NCBI RefSeq assembly: GCF_900104045.1
Contig: NZ_FNIN01000001.1
Location: forward strand, 62,001-126,000
Direction of reading: 5' to 3'
Source: Desulfonauticus submarinus
GTDB taxonomy: Bacteria > Desulfobacterota > Desulfovibrionia > Desulfovibrionales > Desulfonatronovibrionaceae
Length of the DNA stretch: 64,000 bases
The position numbers and the translations under genes were made by a program. Each line of letters begins with the position of its first letter. Within the stretch, counting starts at the first letter, position 1. Below the pieces are notes generated by a model. The model had not been told where the DNA came from. It was given only the letters and a program-made list of their open reading frames with translations, and made no database searches. Positions 35,288 to 44,376 of this stretch are shown piece by piece.

Positions 35288-37656
35288 GATTTATAGGGTT
35301 AAGTATAATTTTTATTTGTTTATTTAGTGAAATTTGCTTTGCCCAAAAGATAGTAGTTGTTGGAGATAAAAACTATGCTCCTTTTGAGTTTTTAGATGCT
35401 AATAATATTCCTCAAGGTATTTCTGTAGATATTTGGAAGTTGTGGTCTAAGAAAACAGGGATAAAAGTTGAATATAGACTAATGGAGTGGAATAAGGCTT
35501 TGGAGGCAGTTAAAAATGGAGAGGCAGATGTAGTAGGAGGCATTTTTTATAGCAAAAAAAGAAATAAATTTTTTGATTTCTCAAACCCTTATTTTTCCAT
35601 AGATACAAGAGTATTTTTTAGTAAAAAAATTTTTGGTTTAAAAAACTTGAATTTAAAAGGATTTGAGGTTGGGGTAGTAAAAGGTGATTATGCTGAAGAA
35701 TTTTTGAAAACAAAGTATCCTCATTTACGATTAAAAGATTTTTCTAGTATAGATGATTTAGTAAAAGTAGCTATAACTGGTAAAATAAATGTTTTTGTTG
35801 GAGATAGGCCAGTTGTTTTGTTTTATCTTGCTAAATATAATAAAATGGATTCATTTAAATACTCAAATGATATATTATATGAAATGTCTTTACATGCAGC
35901 AGTTAAAAAAGGAAATAAAAAGTTATTGTCAATAGTAAAGCAAGGTTTTGATTTAATTTCAAAAGAAGAAATAGATAAAATTGTTAAAGAATGGACAGGA
36001 ATAAATGAATATAAGATTTTTTGGAGAAAATATAAAATTGTTTTTATTACCATTATATGGATAACTGTTTTCTTTTTTATTTTAAGTATTATTTTTAAAT
36101 TACAGGTTAAGAAGGCTACAAAAAAGATTAATGAGCAAAACAAACAGCTAAAGGAAATTAATGAAAGGCTAAATATAACATTAGAATCTATTGGAGATGG
36201 GGTAATTGCTACAGATAGTAGGGGAAAAATTACAATGTTTAATTCAGTTGCAGAAGAGCTTACAGGCTGGAAAAGAGATGAAGCCCTAGGTACTTCTTTT
36301 GATTTGGTGTTTGAGATTGTAAATGAAAAAACAGGAGAGAAGGGAATTAGTCCATTTGAAAAGGTGTTAAATACTGGCAAGATTGTAGGGTTAGCAAATC
36401 ATACTGCGTTAATAAGAAAAGATGGAAAACGCTTACCTATTTTAGATAGCGGAGCTCCTATAAAAACAGAGCAAGGAGAAATTATAGGAGTGGTAATCGT
36501 ATTTAGGGATGCCACTCCTCAAAGAAAACGGGAAAATGAGTTAATTCGAATGGAAAAGTTGGAGTCTCTTTCTTTAATAGCAAGTGGTATTGCTCATGAT
36601 TTTAATAATTTGTTAACTGCTATGATAGCTAATATTGATCTTTTAAAACGAGGTATTTCTGAAGAAAAAGATATGCAAAGGTTATCTAGAATAGAACGGG
36701 CTTCTTTTAAAGCTAAAGAGATGGTCCAACGTTTGATGGTATTTGCTAAAAATTGGGAGCCAGTAAAAAAAGGTTTTTTTTACACTGACAAATTGCGGGA
36801 AACTGTGGAATTTATTTTAGCTGGCTCAGGGATTAAAGTTGAATTTAATATATCAGAAGATTTATTTCCTATTTTTGGAAGTGAAACACAAATTAGCCAA
36901 GTGATTGAAAATATAGTGTTAAATGCTAGAGAGGCCATGCACGATAATGGTATTTTAAAAGTTTCTGCTGAGAATTTTATATATTCTGGCAAAAATAATA
37001 AATTACCTTTAAATCCAGGAGAATATATTAAGATTAAAATTGAAGATAGTGGGCCAGGAATTCCTCCTGAAATTAGAGAACATATTTTTGAGCCTTATTT
37101 TTCTACCAAAGAAAAAGGATCTGGGTTAGGATTAGCAGTAAGCCATCAAATTGTTGAGGATCATAAAGGATATCTTGAGTTAGTGGATACAGAACAAGGA
37201 GCCTGCTTTGTTATTTATTTGCCAAAAGCAGAAGTTCGTGTAAAAGATAAACAAAAAGAAAATTTATTTGATTTAGATTTGACTAATAAAAAAATATTGT
37301 TTTTAGACGATGAAGAATTAATAAGAGAAATGATGCAAGATGCATTTAGTGAATTAAATGCACATATTGATACATTTGCTTTAGGAGAAGATGCTTATAA
37401 AGCTTATGAAAGATCTTATAGAAATAAACAACCTTATGATTTAGTTTTTTTAGATTTGACTATTCCTGGCGGTATAGGAGGAAAGGAGGTTGGGGAGAGA
37501 ATTTTAGCCTTAAATCCTCAGGCTAAGATGGTTTTAGTAAGTGGATATAGTGATAGTTTTATTTTAAAAAACTATAAAAAATATGGTTTTTGTGCTATGT
37601 TAAGAAAACCTTTTAGTATAGATGAATTGGTTCATATCTTGCGTAAGATAATTTGA
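35284..37656 (+). CDS. Hybrid sensor histidine kinase with periplasmic solute-binding domain
   Basis: 790 residues. Order: signal peptide (1-20, cleavage after CFA); SBP_bac_3 domain (about 22-240: KIVVVGDKNYAPFEFLD, EADVVGGIFYSKKR); transmembrane helix at about 252-272; coiled linker; PAS (about 295-410: LESIGDGVIATDSRGKITMF); HisKA with His438 in ASGIAHDFNNLLTAM; HATPase_c (NIVLNAREAM, EDSGPGIPPE, GSGLGLAVSHQIV); C-terminal receiver domain with Asp724 in LVFLDLTIPGG and Lys in LRKPFS. The binding domain suggests it senses an amino acid-like ligand directly. The start overlaps rimI (ATGA). No separate response regulator or transporter is adjacent. Confidence 0.95.
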   Translation: MRFIGLSIIFICLFSEICFAQKIVVVGDKNYAPFEFLDANNIPQGISVDIWKLWSKKTGIKVEYRLMEWNKALEAVKNGEADVVGGIFYSKKRNKFFDFSNPYFSIDTRVFFSKKIFGLKNLNLKGFEVGVVKGDYAEEFLKTKYPHLRLKDFSSIDDLVKVAITGKINVFVGDRPVVLFYLAKYNKMDSFKYSNDILYEMSLHAAVKKGNKKLLSIVKQGFDLISKEEIDKIVKEWTGINEYKIFWRKYKIVFITIIWITVFFFILSIIFKLQVKKATKKINEQNKQLKEINERLNITLESIGDGVIATDSRGKITMFNSVAEELTGWKRDEALGTSFDLVFEIVNEKTGEKGISPFEKVLNTGKIVGLANHTALIRKDGKRLPILDSGAPIKTEQGEIIGVVIVFRDATPQRKRENELIRMEKLESLSLIASGIAHDFNNLLTAMIANIDLLKRGISEEKDMQRLSRIERASFKAKEMVQRLMVFAKNWEPVKKGFFYTDKLRETVEFILAGSGIKVEFNISEDLFPIFGSETQISQVIENIVLNAREAMHDNGILKVSAENFIYSGKNNKLPLNPGEYIKIKIEDSGPGIPPEIREHIFEPYFSTKEKGSGLGLAVSHQIVEDHKGYLELVDTEQGACFVIYLPKAEVRVKDKQKENLFDLDLTNKKILFLDDEELIREMMQDAFSELNAHIDTFALGEDAYKAYERSYRNKQPYDLVFLDLTIPGGIGGKEVGERILALNPQAKMVLVSGYSDSFILKNYKKYGFCAMLRKPFSIDELVHILRKII

Positions 37657-37664
37657 AATTTATC

Positions 37665-38591
37665 TTAAGTAATTTTTATGAATTTAAATATTTTGGGTAT
37701 ACTGTTATCTATATATTTAAATCCCATTTTTTTAGCTAGGTTAATATATTTAGCTATAGTTTCATAACTTACACTTTGATTAAGTTCTGGATATTTATCT
37801 GCTAGGTAGTGAGGATAGTATTGGCTCATTATATTCAAATAGATATTGTGTAGTTTGTGTTTATGCAAAAAAAAGAGCCATTTTTCCGTTTCACTTAAAT
37901 TATTTGGCAATACAAGATGTCTGATAATTAATCCTTTATTAGCAATATTATTTTTTAATTTAATCCCACCAACTTGCTCATACATTTCTAATATATTTTG
38001 TTTTGCTATTTTTGAATAGTTTTTCGCATTACAATATTTTTGAGATTTGTCTCTAGAAAAGAATTTAATATCAGCTAAATAAATATCTACAATATTTTTT
38101 AACTTTTTTAGTGTTTTAATTCCATCAAAACTGCTTGTATTGTAAACTATAGGAATAGATAGCCCTTGTTGTAATGCTATCTCGAGTGCTTTTAATATAG
38201 CATATACAACATGAGATGGTGTTACCAAGTTGATATTATGAGCTCCTTTTTTTTGTAGTTTAAGCATTATATAGGCAAGTTGATTATGATGCATGGTTTG
38301 GAATTCTGAGTTAGTTTGACTTATTTCATGATTTTGACAAAAAACACAACCCAAATTGCAATGAGCAAAGAAAATAGTTCCAGAGCCTTTTTGGCCTACT
38401 AAGATATCCTCTTCGCCAAAGTGAAGGTTAAAACTTGCTACTTGGGAGAGAGCAAGAGTTTTGCAAAATCCTTTTTCTTGTTTTAAGCGGTTTACTTTGC
38501 AATTTCTTGGGCAAAGATTACAGTTTTGTAAATTTTTTTTAAACCACGGAATAATTTTTTGGATTGCTTTAGTTTTAGCGTTTTTATTCAT
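37665..38591 (-). CDS. Radical-SAM protein, PflA-like activating enzyme family
   Basis: 308 residues. Radical SAM motif CNLGCVFC (Cys78, Cys82, Cys85) preceded by GSGTIFFAHC. An N-terminal Cys set CNLCPRNC plus Cys43 probably holds an accessory cluster, as in the COG1313 group annotated as putative pyruvate-formate-lyase activases. LVTPSHVV, PIVYNTSSFDG and DIYLADIKFF match that group. No glycyl-radical enzyme is nearby, so the substrate is unknown. The gene stands alone and converges with the kinase gene. Confidence 0.87.
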   Translation of the reverse strand: MNKNAKTKAIQKIIPWFKKNLQNCNLCPRNCKVNRLKQEKGFCKTLALSQVASFNLHFGEEDILVGQKGSGTIFFAHCNLGCVFCQNHEISQTNSEFQTMHHNQLAYIMLKLQKKGAHNINLVTPSHVVYAILKALEIALQQGLSIPIVYNTSSFDGIKTLKKLKNIVDIYLADIKFFSRDKSQKYCNAKNYSKIAKQNILEMYEQVGGIKLKNNIANKGLIIRHLVLPNNLSETEKWLFFLHKHKLHNIYLNIMSQYYPHYLADKYPELNQSVSYETIAKYINLAKKMGFKYIDNSIPKIFKFIKIT

Positions 38592-38922
38592 TTAAGTTAA
38601 CTTTTAATTTTTAAGATTGTCATCTAATAAATTTTGGACTGAGAGGTTTATTAATTCAAGAATTATTTGAAAACAAGTTTTTATAGTATGAATTAAAGAC
38701 ATATTGTTGAGAATATAACAAGAGAATATAAATCTTAGAATACTATATTCTTAAAAAGTTTTAAAAAGAAATTTGAAGGTTATTTTAAAATTTGCTGTAT
38801 GTTTTGTTTTTGATTCTTCTAAGAGTTGAAAATTGGTATTTTTTCGGTTAATAAAATATCGAGTTAACCTATTTTTTTAGAGGAAAAACCTTTAAAATAT
38901 TTTTATTTTAGGAGTTTATTGT
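38592..38922. other. Gap upstream of pgk with an inverted repeat
   Basis: 331 bp without a gene; it must contain the radical-SAM and pgk promoters. TTGAAA at 38825-38830 with TAATAA about 17 nt further is a weak candidate. The inverted repeat GGTTAA (38846-38851) / TTAACC (38864-38869) lies about 55-75 bp before the pgk ATG and could be an operator. Confidence 0.35.
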
Positions 38923-40125
38923 ATGCGTTATTTAGCTGATATTGATGTAAAAAATAAAAAAGTTTTGGTAAGAGTGGATTTTAATGTTCCTTTAGAAGAT
39001 GGAGTAGTGCGAGATGATACTAGAATTAGGGCTAGTTTAAAAACTATTGACCATCTTCAAGAACAAGGGGCAAAGATTATTTTATGTTCCCACCTTGGAA
39101 AACCAAAGGGAGAAAAAAATCTTAAATTTTCTTTAAAACCAGTGGCTCAACGTTTAGGTGAACTTTTACATAAAGAAGTTAAATTTTGTCCTGATTGTAT
39201 AGGAGAAATAGCTCAAAGCATGGTAAAGGAACTTAAAAGTGGAGAAGTTTTGCTTTTGGAAAATCTTAGATTTTATCCAGGAGAGCAGCAAAATGATTTA
39301 GATTTTGCCAAGGAATTAGCAAAATTGGCAGATATTTATATAAATGATGCCTTTGGTGTTGCCCATAGAGCCCATGCTTCTGTGGTAGGAGTAACTAAGG
39401 CAGTAAAAGAGTGTGGTGCTGGTTTCCTGTTGCAGAAGGAAATAGAGTATTTATCCAAGGCCTTGAAACAGCCAAAGCGTCCTTTTGTGGCAGTACTGGG
39501 AGGAGCTAAGGTTTCTACTAAATTGGGAATTTTAAAGGCATTTTTAGAAAAAGTAGATAAAATTATAGTTGGCGGAGCAATGGCTAACACGTTTTTAAGT
39601 GCGAAAGGCTATAAATTAGGTGCCTCTTTAGTGGAAGTAGATTTGTTGGAAACAGCACGAGAAATTTTAAATAAAGCCAAGAAAAAGAATGTTGCCTTTT
39701 ATTTACCTGTAGATTTTATTTGTGGTCCTGGTCCTGAAGAAAAGGTAGGCAAAGGCGTATGTCCTTTTTTGGAAATACCTGAAAATGAAATGGCTTTAGA
39801 TATAGGTCCTGCTACTTCTATTTTATATGCAGAAGCTTTAAAAGATGCTAAAACAGTAGTTTGGAACGGACCTATGGGAGCTTTTGAAAATCCAGCATTT
39901 TCTCAAGGATCTTTAAATCTTGCTGAAGATATTTCAAGGGTAGACGGTCTTACTATTGTAGGAGGAGGAGATACTGACGCTCTTATTCATAAAGCAGGAG
40001 TTGTAGAAAAATTGAGTTTTGTTTCTACAGGTGGAGGCTCTTTTTTAAAGTTTATGGAAGGTAATGAATTACCTGCGTTGTTGGCTTTGGAAGAATGTGA
40101 ACAGAAAAAAGGAGAAAGGAAATGA
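38923..40125 (+). CDS. pgk: Phosphoglycerate kinase
   Basis: 400 residues. VLVRVDFNVPLEDG, CSHLGKPKGEKN, LLENLRFYPGEQ, the nucleotide region FVAVLGGAKVSTK and VWNGPMGAFENPAF, and the C-terminal STGGGSFLKFMEG are all canonical. It interconverts 1,3-bisphosphoglycerate and 3-phosphoglycerate. Its stop overlaps the tpiA start (ATGA). TTAGGAG before ATG 38923. Confidence 0.98.
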   Translation: MRYLADIDVKNKKVLVRVDFNVPLEDGVVRDDTRIRASLKTIDHLQEQGAKIILCSHLGKPKGEKNLKFSLKPVAQRLGELLHKEVKFCPDCIGEIAQSMVKELKSGEVLLLENLRFYPGEQQNDLDFAKELAKLADIYINDAFGVAHRAHASVVGVTKAVKECGAGFLLQKEIEYLSKALKQPKRPFVAVLGGAKVSTKLGILKAFLEKVDKIIVGGAMANTFLSAKGYKLGASLVEVDLLETAREILNKAKKKNVAFYLPVDFICGPGPEEKVGKGVCPFLEIPENEMALDIGPATSILYAEALKDAKTVVWNGPMGAFENPAFSQGSLNLAEDISRVDGLTIVGGGDTDALIHKAGVVEKLSFVSTGGGSFLKFMEGNELPALLALEECEQKKGERK

Positions 40126-40871
40126 AACAACTAATAGCAGCTAATTGGAAAATGTATAAAAAGTGGGAAGAGGCCTTAAGTACTGCAAGAGAAATATTAG
40201 TGGGGACTCATAAACAACTTCCTGATAACAGGGAAGTTCTTATTTTCCCCTCATTTCCTTTATTAAAAGTAGTGAGCGAAATTATTGCTGAGCAAAAGGG
40301 ATATTATTTAGGTGGCCAAAATTTTTATCCTGCTTTAGAAGGAGCTTTTACTGGAGAAGTGAGTCCTGTTCAACTTTTGGACTTGGGGTGTTCTTATGCA
40401 TTGGTAGGCCATTCTGAACGTAGACATATTTTTAAAGAAGATGATTCTTTTTTAGCAAAAAAAGTAAAGTTTGGATTAGAGCAAGGTCTTAAAATAGTTT
40501 TTTGTATAGGAGAAAAATTAGAAGAAAGAAAAGCTAATAAAGTAAAAGAAGTTTTGCTCTATCAATTAGAAACTGGCTTACAAGATATTGTCCTTGAAGA
40601 TTCTGAAACATTAACTATTGCTTATGAGCCTGTTTGGGCAATTGGGACCGGAGAGGTTGCTAACACAGAAGATATTTTAGAAGCTCATAAAATTATTAGG
40701 GATTTTTTAAAAGAGAGATTTAAATTTGGAGAAGAGATTAGGATTCTTTATGGAGGAAGTGTAAAGCCGGCTAATGCCTCTCAAATACTATCCCTTGACA
40801 ATGTGAATGGAGTCTTGGTAGGTGGAGCAAGTTTAAGTGCTGATAGTTTTAATCAAATTATCTTGGCTTAA
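40122..40871 (+). CDS. tpiA: Triosephosphate isomerase
   Basis: 249 residues. ANWKMYK (catalytic Lys), LVGHSERRHIF (catalytic His), IAYEPVWAIGTGEVA (catalytic Glu) and the phosphate loop ILYGGSVKPANA and GVLVGGASL. Overlaps pgk by 4 nt. Confidence 0.98.
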   Translation: MKQLIAANWKMYKKWEEALSTAREILVGTHKQLPDNREVLIFPSFPLLKVVSEIIAEQKGYYLGGQNFYPALEGAFTGEVSPVQLLDLGCSYALVGHSERRHIFKEDDSFLAKKVKFGLEQGLKIVFCIGEKLEERKANKVKEVLLYQLETGLQDIVLEDSETLTIAYEPVWAIGTGEVANTEDILEAHKIIRDFLKERFKFGEEIRILYGGSVKPANASQILSLDNVNGVLVGGASLSADSFNQIILA

Positions 40872-40898
40872 AAATAGCTTTTTAAGGAGGCGGTTAAG

Positions 40899-41252
40899 TT
40901 GGAAACTTTTATTATAACTATCCATATTATTGCCTGTATTGCTTTGGTTATTTTAGTTTTATTGCAGTCAGGAAAAGAAGGAATGGGAGTTATTTTTGGA
41001 GGAGGGAGTAGTACAGTATTTGGGAGTTCGGGCGCTGGAGGATTGTTGGCTAAACTTACTGCTGGAGCTGCGATTATTTTTTTCTGTACTTCTCTTACAT
41101 TTACGTATCTTTCTGCTAAAAAACACGTGCAAGAGAAGTCTTCTGTAATTTTAGACAATCCTGTAGAGCAGCCAGCTTCTACTAGTCCTGCACCAAATGT
41201 GAACCCAAATAAGTCTGATATTCAAGAAAAAACTGGACAAAATAAAAAGTAG
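40899..41252 (+). CDS. secG: Preprotein translocase subunit SecG
   Basis: 117 residues. Two membrane helices (HIIACIALVILVLLQSG; LLAKLTAGAAIIFFCTS) around the conserved GMGVIFGGGSSTVFGSSGAG loop. The C-terminal tail is Pro/Asn/Lys-rich and variable. TTG start at 40899, supported by AAGGAGG 8 nt upstream. The order tpiA-secG-tRNA-Leu is a common bacterial arrangement. Confidence 0.94.
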   Translation: METFIITIHIIACIALVILVLLQSGKEGMGVIFGGGSSTVFGSSGAGGLLAKLTAGAAIIFFCTSLTFTYLSAKKHVQEKSSVILDNPVEQPASTSPAPNVNPNKSDIQEKTGQNKK

Positions 41253-41314
41253 AGGATATAAGCCCATCTTCTTAAAGTTAAAGCAATGTTAATGTTCTTT
41301 AAAATCAAATAGAT

Positions 41315-41400
41315 GCCGAAGTGGTGGAACTGGTAGACACGCCATCTTGAGGGGGTGGTGGGCCACGCCCGTGGGGGTTCGAGTCCCCCCTTCGGCACCA
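41315..41400 (+). tRNA. tRNA-Leu (anticodon GAG)
   Basis: 86 nt with an encoded CCA. Acceptor GCCGAAG pairs with CTTCGGC. The anticodon arm CCATC-TTGAGGG-GGTGG gives GAG. A long variable arm (GGGCCACGCCC) marks a class II tRNA; T-loop TTCGAGT. Immediately downstream of secG. Confidence 0.97.
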
Positions 41401-41427
41401 TTTTTTTAATTAAGAAATTAAGAAAAT

Positions 41428-41457
41428 AAAAAACCCAGCTTGTAAGCTGGGTTTTTT
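41428..41457. terminator. Bidirectional terminator between tRNA-Leu and dapL
   Basis: Stem AACCCAGCTT / AAGCTGGGTT with a 2-nt loop, A-run on the left and T6 on the right, so it has a U-tract in both directions. Confidence 0.93.
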
Positions 41458-41489
41458 ATTTGGGTAGTTTATTAAAGATATGATTACAA

Positions 41490-42710
41490 TTAGAGTATAT
41501 TTTTAATTCTTTGCATTGCTTCTTCTACATTTTCTTTGCTATTAAAGGCGCTAAGTCTAATATATCCCTCTCCACATTTACCAAAACCTTCTCCAGGAGT
41601 ACATACTATTCCTGCTTTTTCGAGTAAAAAATCAAAAAAGTCCCACGAGTTTTGTTTACATTCTATCCATATATATGGTGAATTTTCTCCACCTACACAA
41701 TGGAATCCTAAATTTTGGATAGTGTTTTTAATAAGTTTTGCATTATTTAAATAATAGGTAATATTTTGTTTTACCTCTGTTTTACCTTCAGGAGAATATA
41801 CTGCTTCAGCAGCCCGTTGAACAGGATAAGAGACTCCGTTGAACTTTGTTGACTGGCGTCTTAGCCAGAGACTATGAAGTGATACAGGTTTTCCATTTTC
41901 AGTATAAGCAACACATTCTTTAGGCACCACAGTAAAAGCGCATCTTGTGCCAGTAAATCCTGCAGTTTTAGAAAAACTTCTAAATTCAACCGCAACTTTC
42001 TTGGCATTTGGTATTTCAAATATAGAGTGTGGGATGTTAGGCTCTTGAATAAAAGCTTCATATGCAGCATCAAAAAGAATGAGAGCTTTATTTTCTAATG
42101 CAAAGTCAACCCACTTTTGGAGTGTGTTTCTATCAATAGTGGCTCCAGTAGGATTATTGGGGAAACATAAATAGATTAGATCTACTTTTTGGTTGGGAAG
42201 ATCAGGTAAATAATTGTTTTGTTTAGTAGAAGATAAATAAAATAAATTTTTATATTGCCCATTTTTAAATTCACCTGTTCTTCCTGCCATTACATTAGTA
42301 TCTACATATACAGGATAAACAGGATCAGGGACTGCTACTTTAATTGTCTGGGAAAAAAGTTCTTGAAAATTACCTGTATCACATTTAGCTCCATCACTAA
42401 TAAAAATTTCATCAGGTTCAATGTCAATATTATTTTTTTGAAAATCAAATTTGGCTATTTTTTCTCTTAAAAATAGATAACCTTGTTCTGGTCCATATCC
42501 TTTAAAAGTAGATGTATCTGCCATTTCATCTATGGCACAATGCATCGCTTTAATACATGCAGGTGGTAAAGGTAAAGTTACATCACCTATTCCCATTTTA
42601 ATAATAGATACATTTGGATTTTGTTCTTGAAATTTTTTTACTCGTTTAGCTATTTCAGAAAATAGATAAGATGACTTTAGCTTTAAAAAATTCTCATTTA
42701 CCTTAATCAT
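41490..42710 (-). CDS. dapL: LL-diaminopimelate aminotransferase
   Basis: 406 residues; PLP enzyme converting tetrahydrodipicolinate directly to LL-diaminopimelate. DapL features: [47 protein letters not shown], the PLP-Lys in [15 protein letters not shown], and [15 protein letters not shown]. The DapL family has this length and the DGAKCDTGN string, distinguishing it from ordinary aspartate aminotransferases. ATG 42710 follows AAAAGGAG. Strong upstream promoter at 42833-42862. Confidence 0.95.
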   Translation of the reverse strand: MIKVNENFLKLKSSYLFSEIAKRVKKFQEQNPNVSIIKMGIGDVTLPLPPACIKAMHCAIDEMADTSTFKGYGPEQGYLFLREKIAKFDFQKNNIDIEPDEIFISDGAKCDTGNFQELFSQTIKVAVPDPVYPVYVDTNVMAGRTGEFKNGQYKNLFYLSSTKQNNYLPDLPNQKVDLIYLCFPNNPTGATIDRNTLQKWVDFALENKALILFDAAYEAFIQEPNIPHSIFEIPNAKKVAVEFRSFSKTAGFTGTRCAFTVVPKECVAYTENGKPVSLHSLWLRRQSTKFNGVSYPVQRAAEAVYSPEGKTEVKQNITYYLNNAKLIKNTIQNLGFHCVGGENSPYIWIECKQNSWDFFDFLLEKAGIVCTPGEGFGKCGEGYIRLSAFNSKENVEEAMQRIKNIL

Positions 42711-42832
42711 AACATCTCCTTTTTACAATTTTACATTGACTTATTGTTTTGAGATAAAAAAGAAAATTTTAATTAACTATGTTGTAAAAAATTGTTTTAA
42801 TGGATTAATTTTTGAATGATCTGAATTTATTT

Positions 42833-42862
42833 ATTATATTTATAAATATATAGGTATGTCAA
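42833..42862 (-). promoter_or_regulatory. Sigma-70 promoter for dapL
   Basis: Minus strand: perfect -35 TTGACA (42862-42857), 18-nt spacer, perfect -10 TATAAT (42838-42833). It implies a leader of about 115 nt before dapL, in which I see no recognised riboswitch. Confidence 0.85.
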
Positions 42863-42882
42863 TTTTTTTGCTTTATTTTGAA

Positions 42883-42924
42883 TTGACAGATTAACTAAAA
42901 AAGATAAAAAACACGTTTTTTATC
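42883..42924 (+). promoter_or_regulatory. Promoter of the DMT permease with an overlapping palindrome
   Basis: -35 TTGACA (42883-42888), 16-nt spacer, -10 TAAAAA (42905-42910). A perfect palindrome with arms GATAAAAAAC (42903-42912) and GTTTTTTATC (42915-42924) around AC covers the -10 and expected start point, the usual place for a repressor operator. The two -35 boxes of this region form a divergent pair 20 bp apart. Confidence 0.6.
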
Positions 42925-42963
42925 CTTTTAATAGATTATTAAAAATAATTTTGAGTGAGAAAA

Positions 42964-43869
42964 ATGAGAGATAATTTTAGAATATTAAAAGCTGATATTT
43001 TTTTATTAGTAGCTGCATTTATTTGGGGTGCTGCTTTTGTGGCTCAGCGCGTTGGAATGGATTACCTTCCTCCGTTTTATTTTAATGGAATTAGATTTTT
43101 GTTGGGAGGAATAACTTTATTACCCTTAGTTTTGATAAATAGTAAAAAATCTAATCAATTAAACTTTTTTCAAAAAAGAGATGTAAAGGGAGTATTAGTT
43201 GGAGGGTTTTGTTTAGGTAGTATTTTATTCGTGGCTAGTAGTTTACAGCAAATAGGGATGATTTACACTACAGCTGGAAAAGCTGGATTTATTACAGGTC
43301 TATATGTAGTAATAGTTCCTATTGTAGGATATTTTTTAAAGCAAGATATTCATTTTGGAGTTGTTATTGGAGTTATTTTATCTGTTATCGGTTTATATCT
43401 CTTGTCGATAAATGAAGATTTTACAATCGATAAGGGAGATTTTTTTGTATTTCTATGTTCAGTGATGTTTTCTTTTCATGTTATAGCAATTGGATATTTT
43501 GCTCCTAAATATGATTGTATCTTTCTTTCTTGCATTCAATTTTTTGTTAATGCTTGTTTAAGTTTAATTGTAGCGTTTTTTTGGGAAAGTATTTCTTGGC
43601 AAGCTATATATGGTGGATTGTGGCCTATTTTATATGGTGGTTTTATGTCTGCTGGTATTGCCTTTACTTTACAAGTTGTAGCCCAAAAAGATGCACCCCC
43701 AGCTCATGCTTCTATTATTATGAGTTTAGAATCAGTATTTGCTGCTTTAACAGGTTGGTGGATTCTCGGAGAAGTTTTGTCTTTAAGAGCCCGCTGGGGG
43801 TGCATCTTTATGTTTATTGGTGCTGTTTTAGCTCAAATTTGGCCCTATGTTTTTAAAAGAAATAAGTAG
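42964..43869 (+). CDS. EamA/DMT-family permease
   Basis: About 301 residues with ten membrane helices and two EamA repeats: the first with FIWGAAFVAQRVGMDYLPPF and FNGIRFLLGG, the second with APPAHASIIMSLESVFAALTGWW and the GEVLS end. Family members export amino acids, nucleotides or related metabolites; the substrate is not readable. ATG 42964 is preferred over GTG 42955. It is divergent from dapL; export of lysine-pathway metabolites would fit but is speculation. The 3' end overlaps the next minus-strand gene by 17 nt. Confidence 0.9.
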   Translation: MRDNFRILKADIFLLVAAFIWGAAFVAQRVGMDYLPPFYFNGIRFLLGGITLLPLVLINSKKSNQLNFFQKRDVKGVLVGGFCLGSILFVASSLQQIGMIYTTAGKAGFITGLYVVIVPIVGYFLKQDIHFGVVIGVILSVIGLYLLSINEDFTIDKGDFFVFLCSVMFSFHVIAIGYFAPKYDCIFLSCIQFFVNACLSLIVAFFWESISWQAIYGGLWPILYGGFMSAGIAFTLQVVAQKDAPPAHASIIMSLESVFAALTGWWILGEVLSLRARWGCIFMFIGAVLAQIWPYVFKRNK

Positions 43870-44212
43870 TTACGTTTTCTACTTCTTTATGTTCATTTAA
43901 CCACTTTAATCCTTTGACACATCGTATTATCCACCAGATAAATAGGGCAATAAATAAAAGATACCCTATAAGGATCACACACAATAAGGCAGAAATAAAA
44001 CCTCCAATAAAACTTATCCAAAAAGTTCTAATTTGCCATCTAAAGTGGGTGTTTATCCACTCTGGGTTGCTGTCTTTTTTGTAAATGTAGGCCATAATAA
44101 CTCCAATAATGCTGGTCACACCAAATATAAGTGCTGCTAAATAAAGAAAATAAACAATTTTGGCAGTTTTTACGAGTTGTTGTTCTTGGCCGGATAAGAC
44201 TTCATTTGTCAT
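43853..44212 (-). CDS. DUF4870-like small membrane protein
   Basis: 119 residues with three hydrophobic stretches: AKIVYFLYLAALIFGVTSII, FWISFIGGFISALLCVILIG and a following segment. A conserved-looking core NPEWINTHFRWQIRTFW lies between them, as in DUF4870/YIP-type proteins. GAGGGGG precedes ATG 44212, with its own promoter at 44234-44262. Function unknown. Confidence 0.75.
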   Translation of the reverse strand: MTNEVLSGQEQQLVKTAKIVYFLYLAALIFGVTSIIGVIMAYIYKKDSNPEWINTHFRWQIRTFWISFIGGFISALLCVILIGYLLFIALFIWWIIRCVKGLKWLNEHKEVENVTTYFF

Positions 44213-44233
44213 AATGACCCCCTCTTTGTTTTT

Positions 44234-44262
44234 TTGATATTTTTTAGATTTGCCATTGACAA
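44234..44262 (-). promoter_or_regulatory. Promoter of the DUF4870-like gene
   Basis: Minus strand: -35 TTGTCA (44262-44257), 17-nt spacer, -10 TATCAA (44239-44234), about 20 bp before the ATG. Confidence 0.5.
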
Positions 44263-44376
44263 GTTTGATACTTTCTAACTCAAGATAAAATTTTTGTAAA
44301 TTTATTTGTTATTTAAGTAATAATCTTTGTTGTAAAAAATAGTCGAATAGTGTGTAGAAAGATAGCTGGCGCGTAT

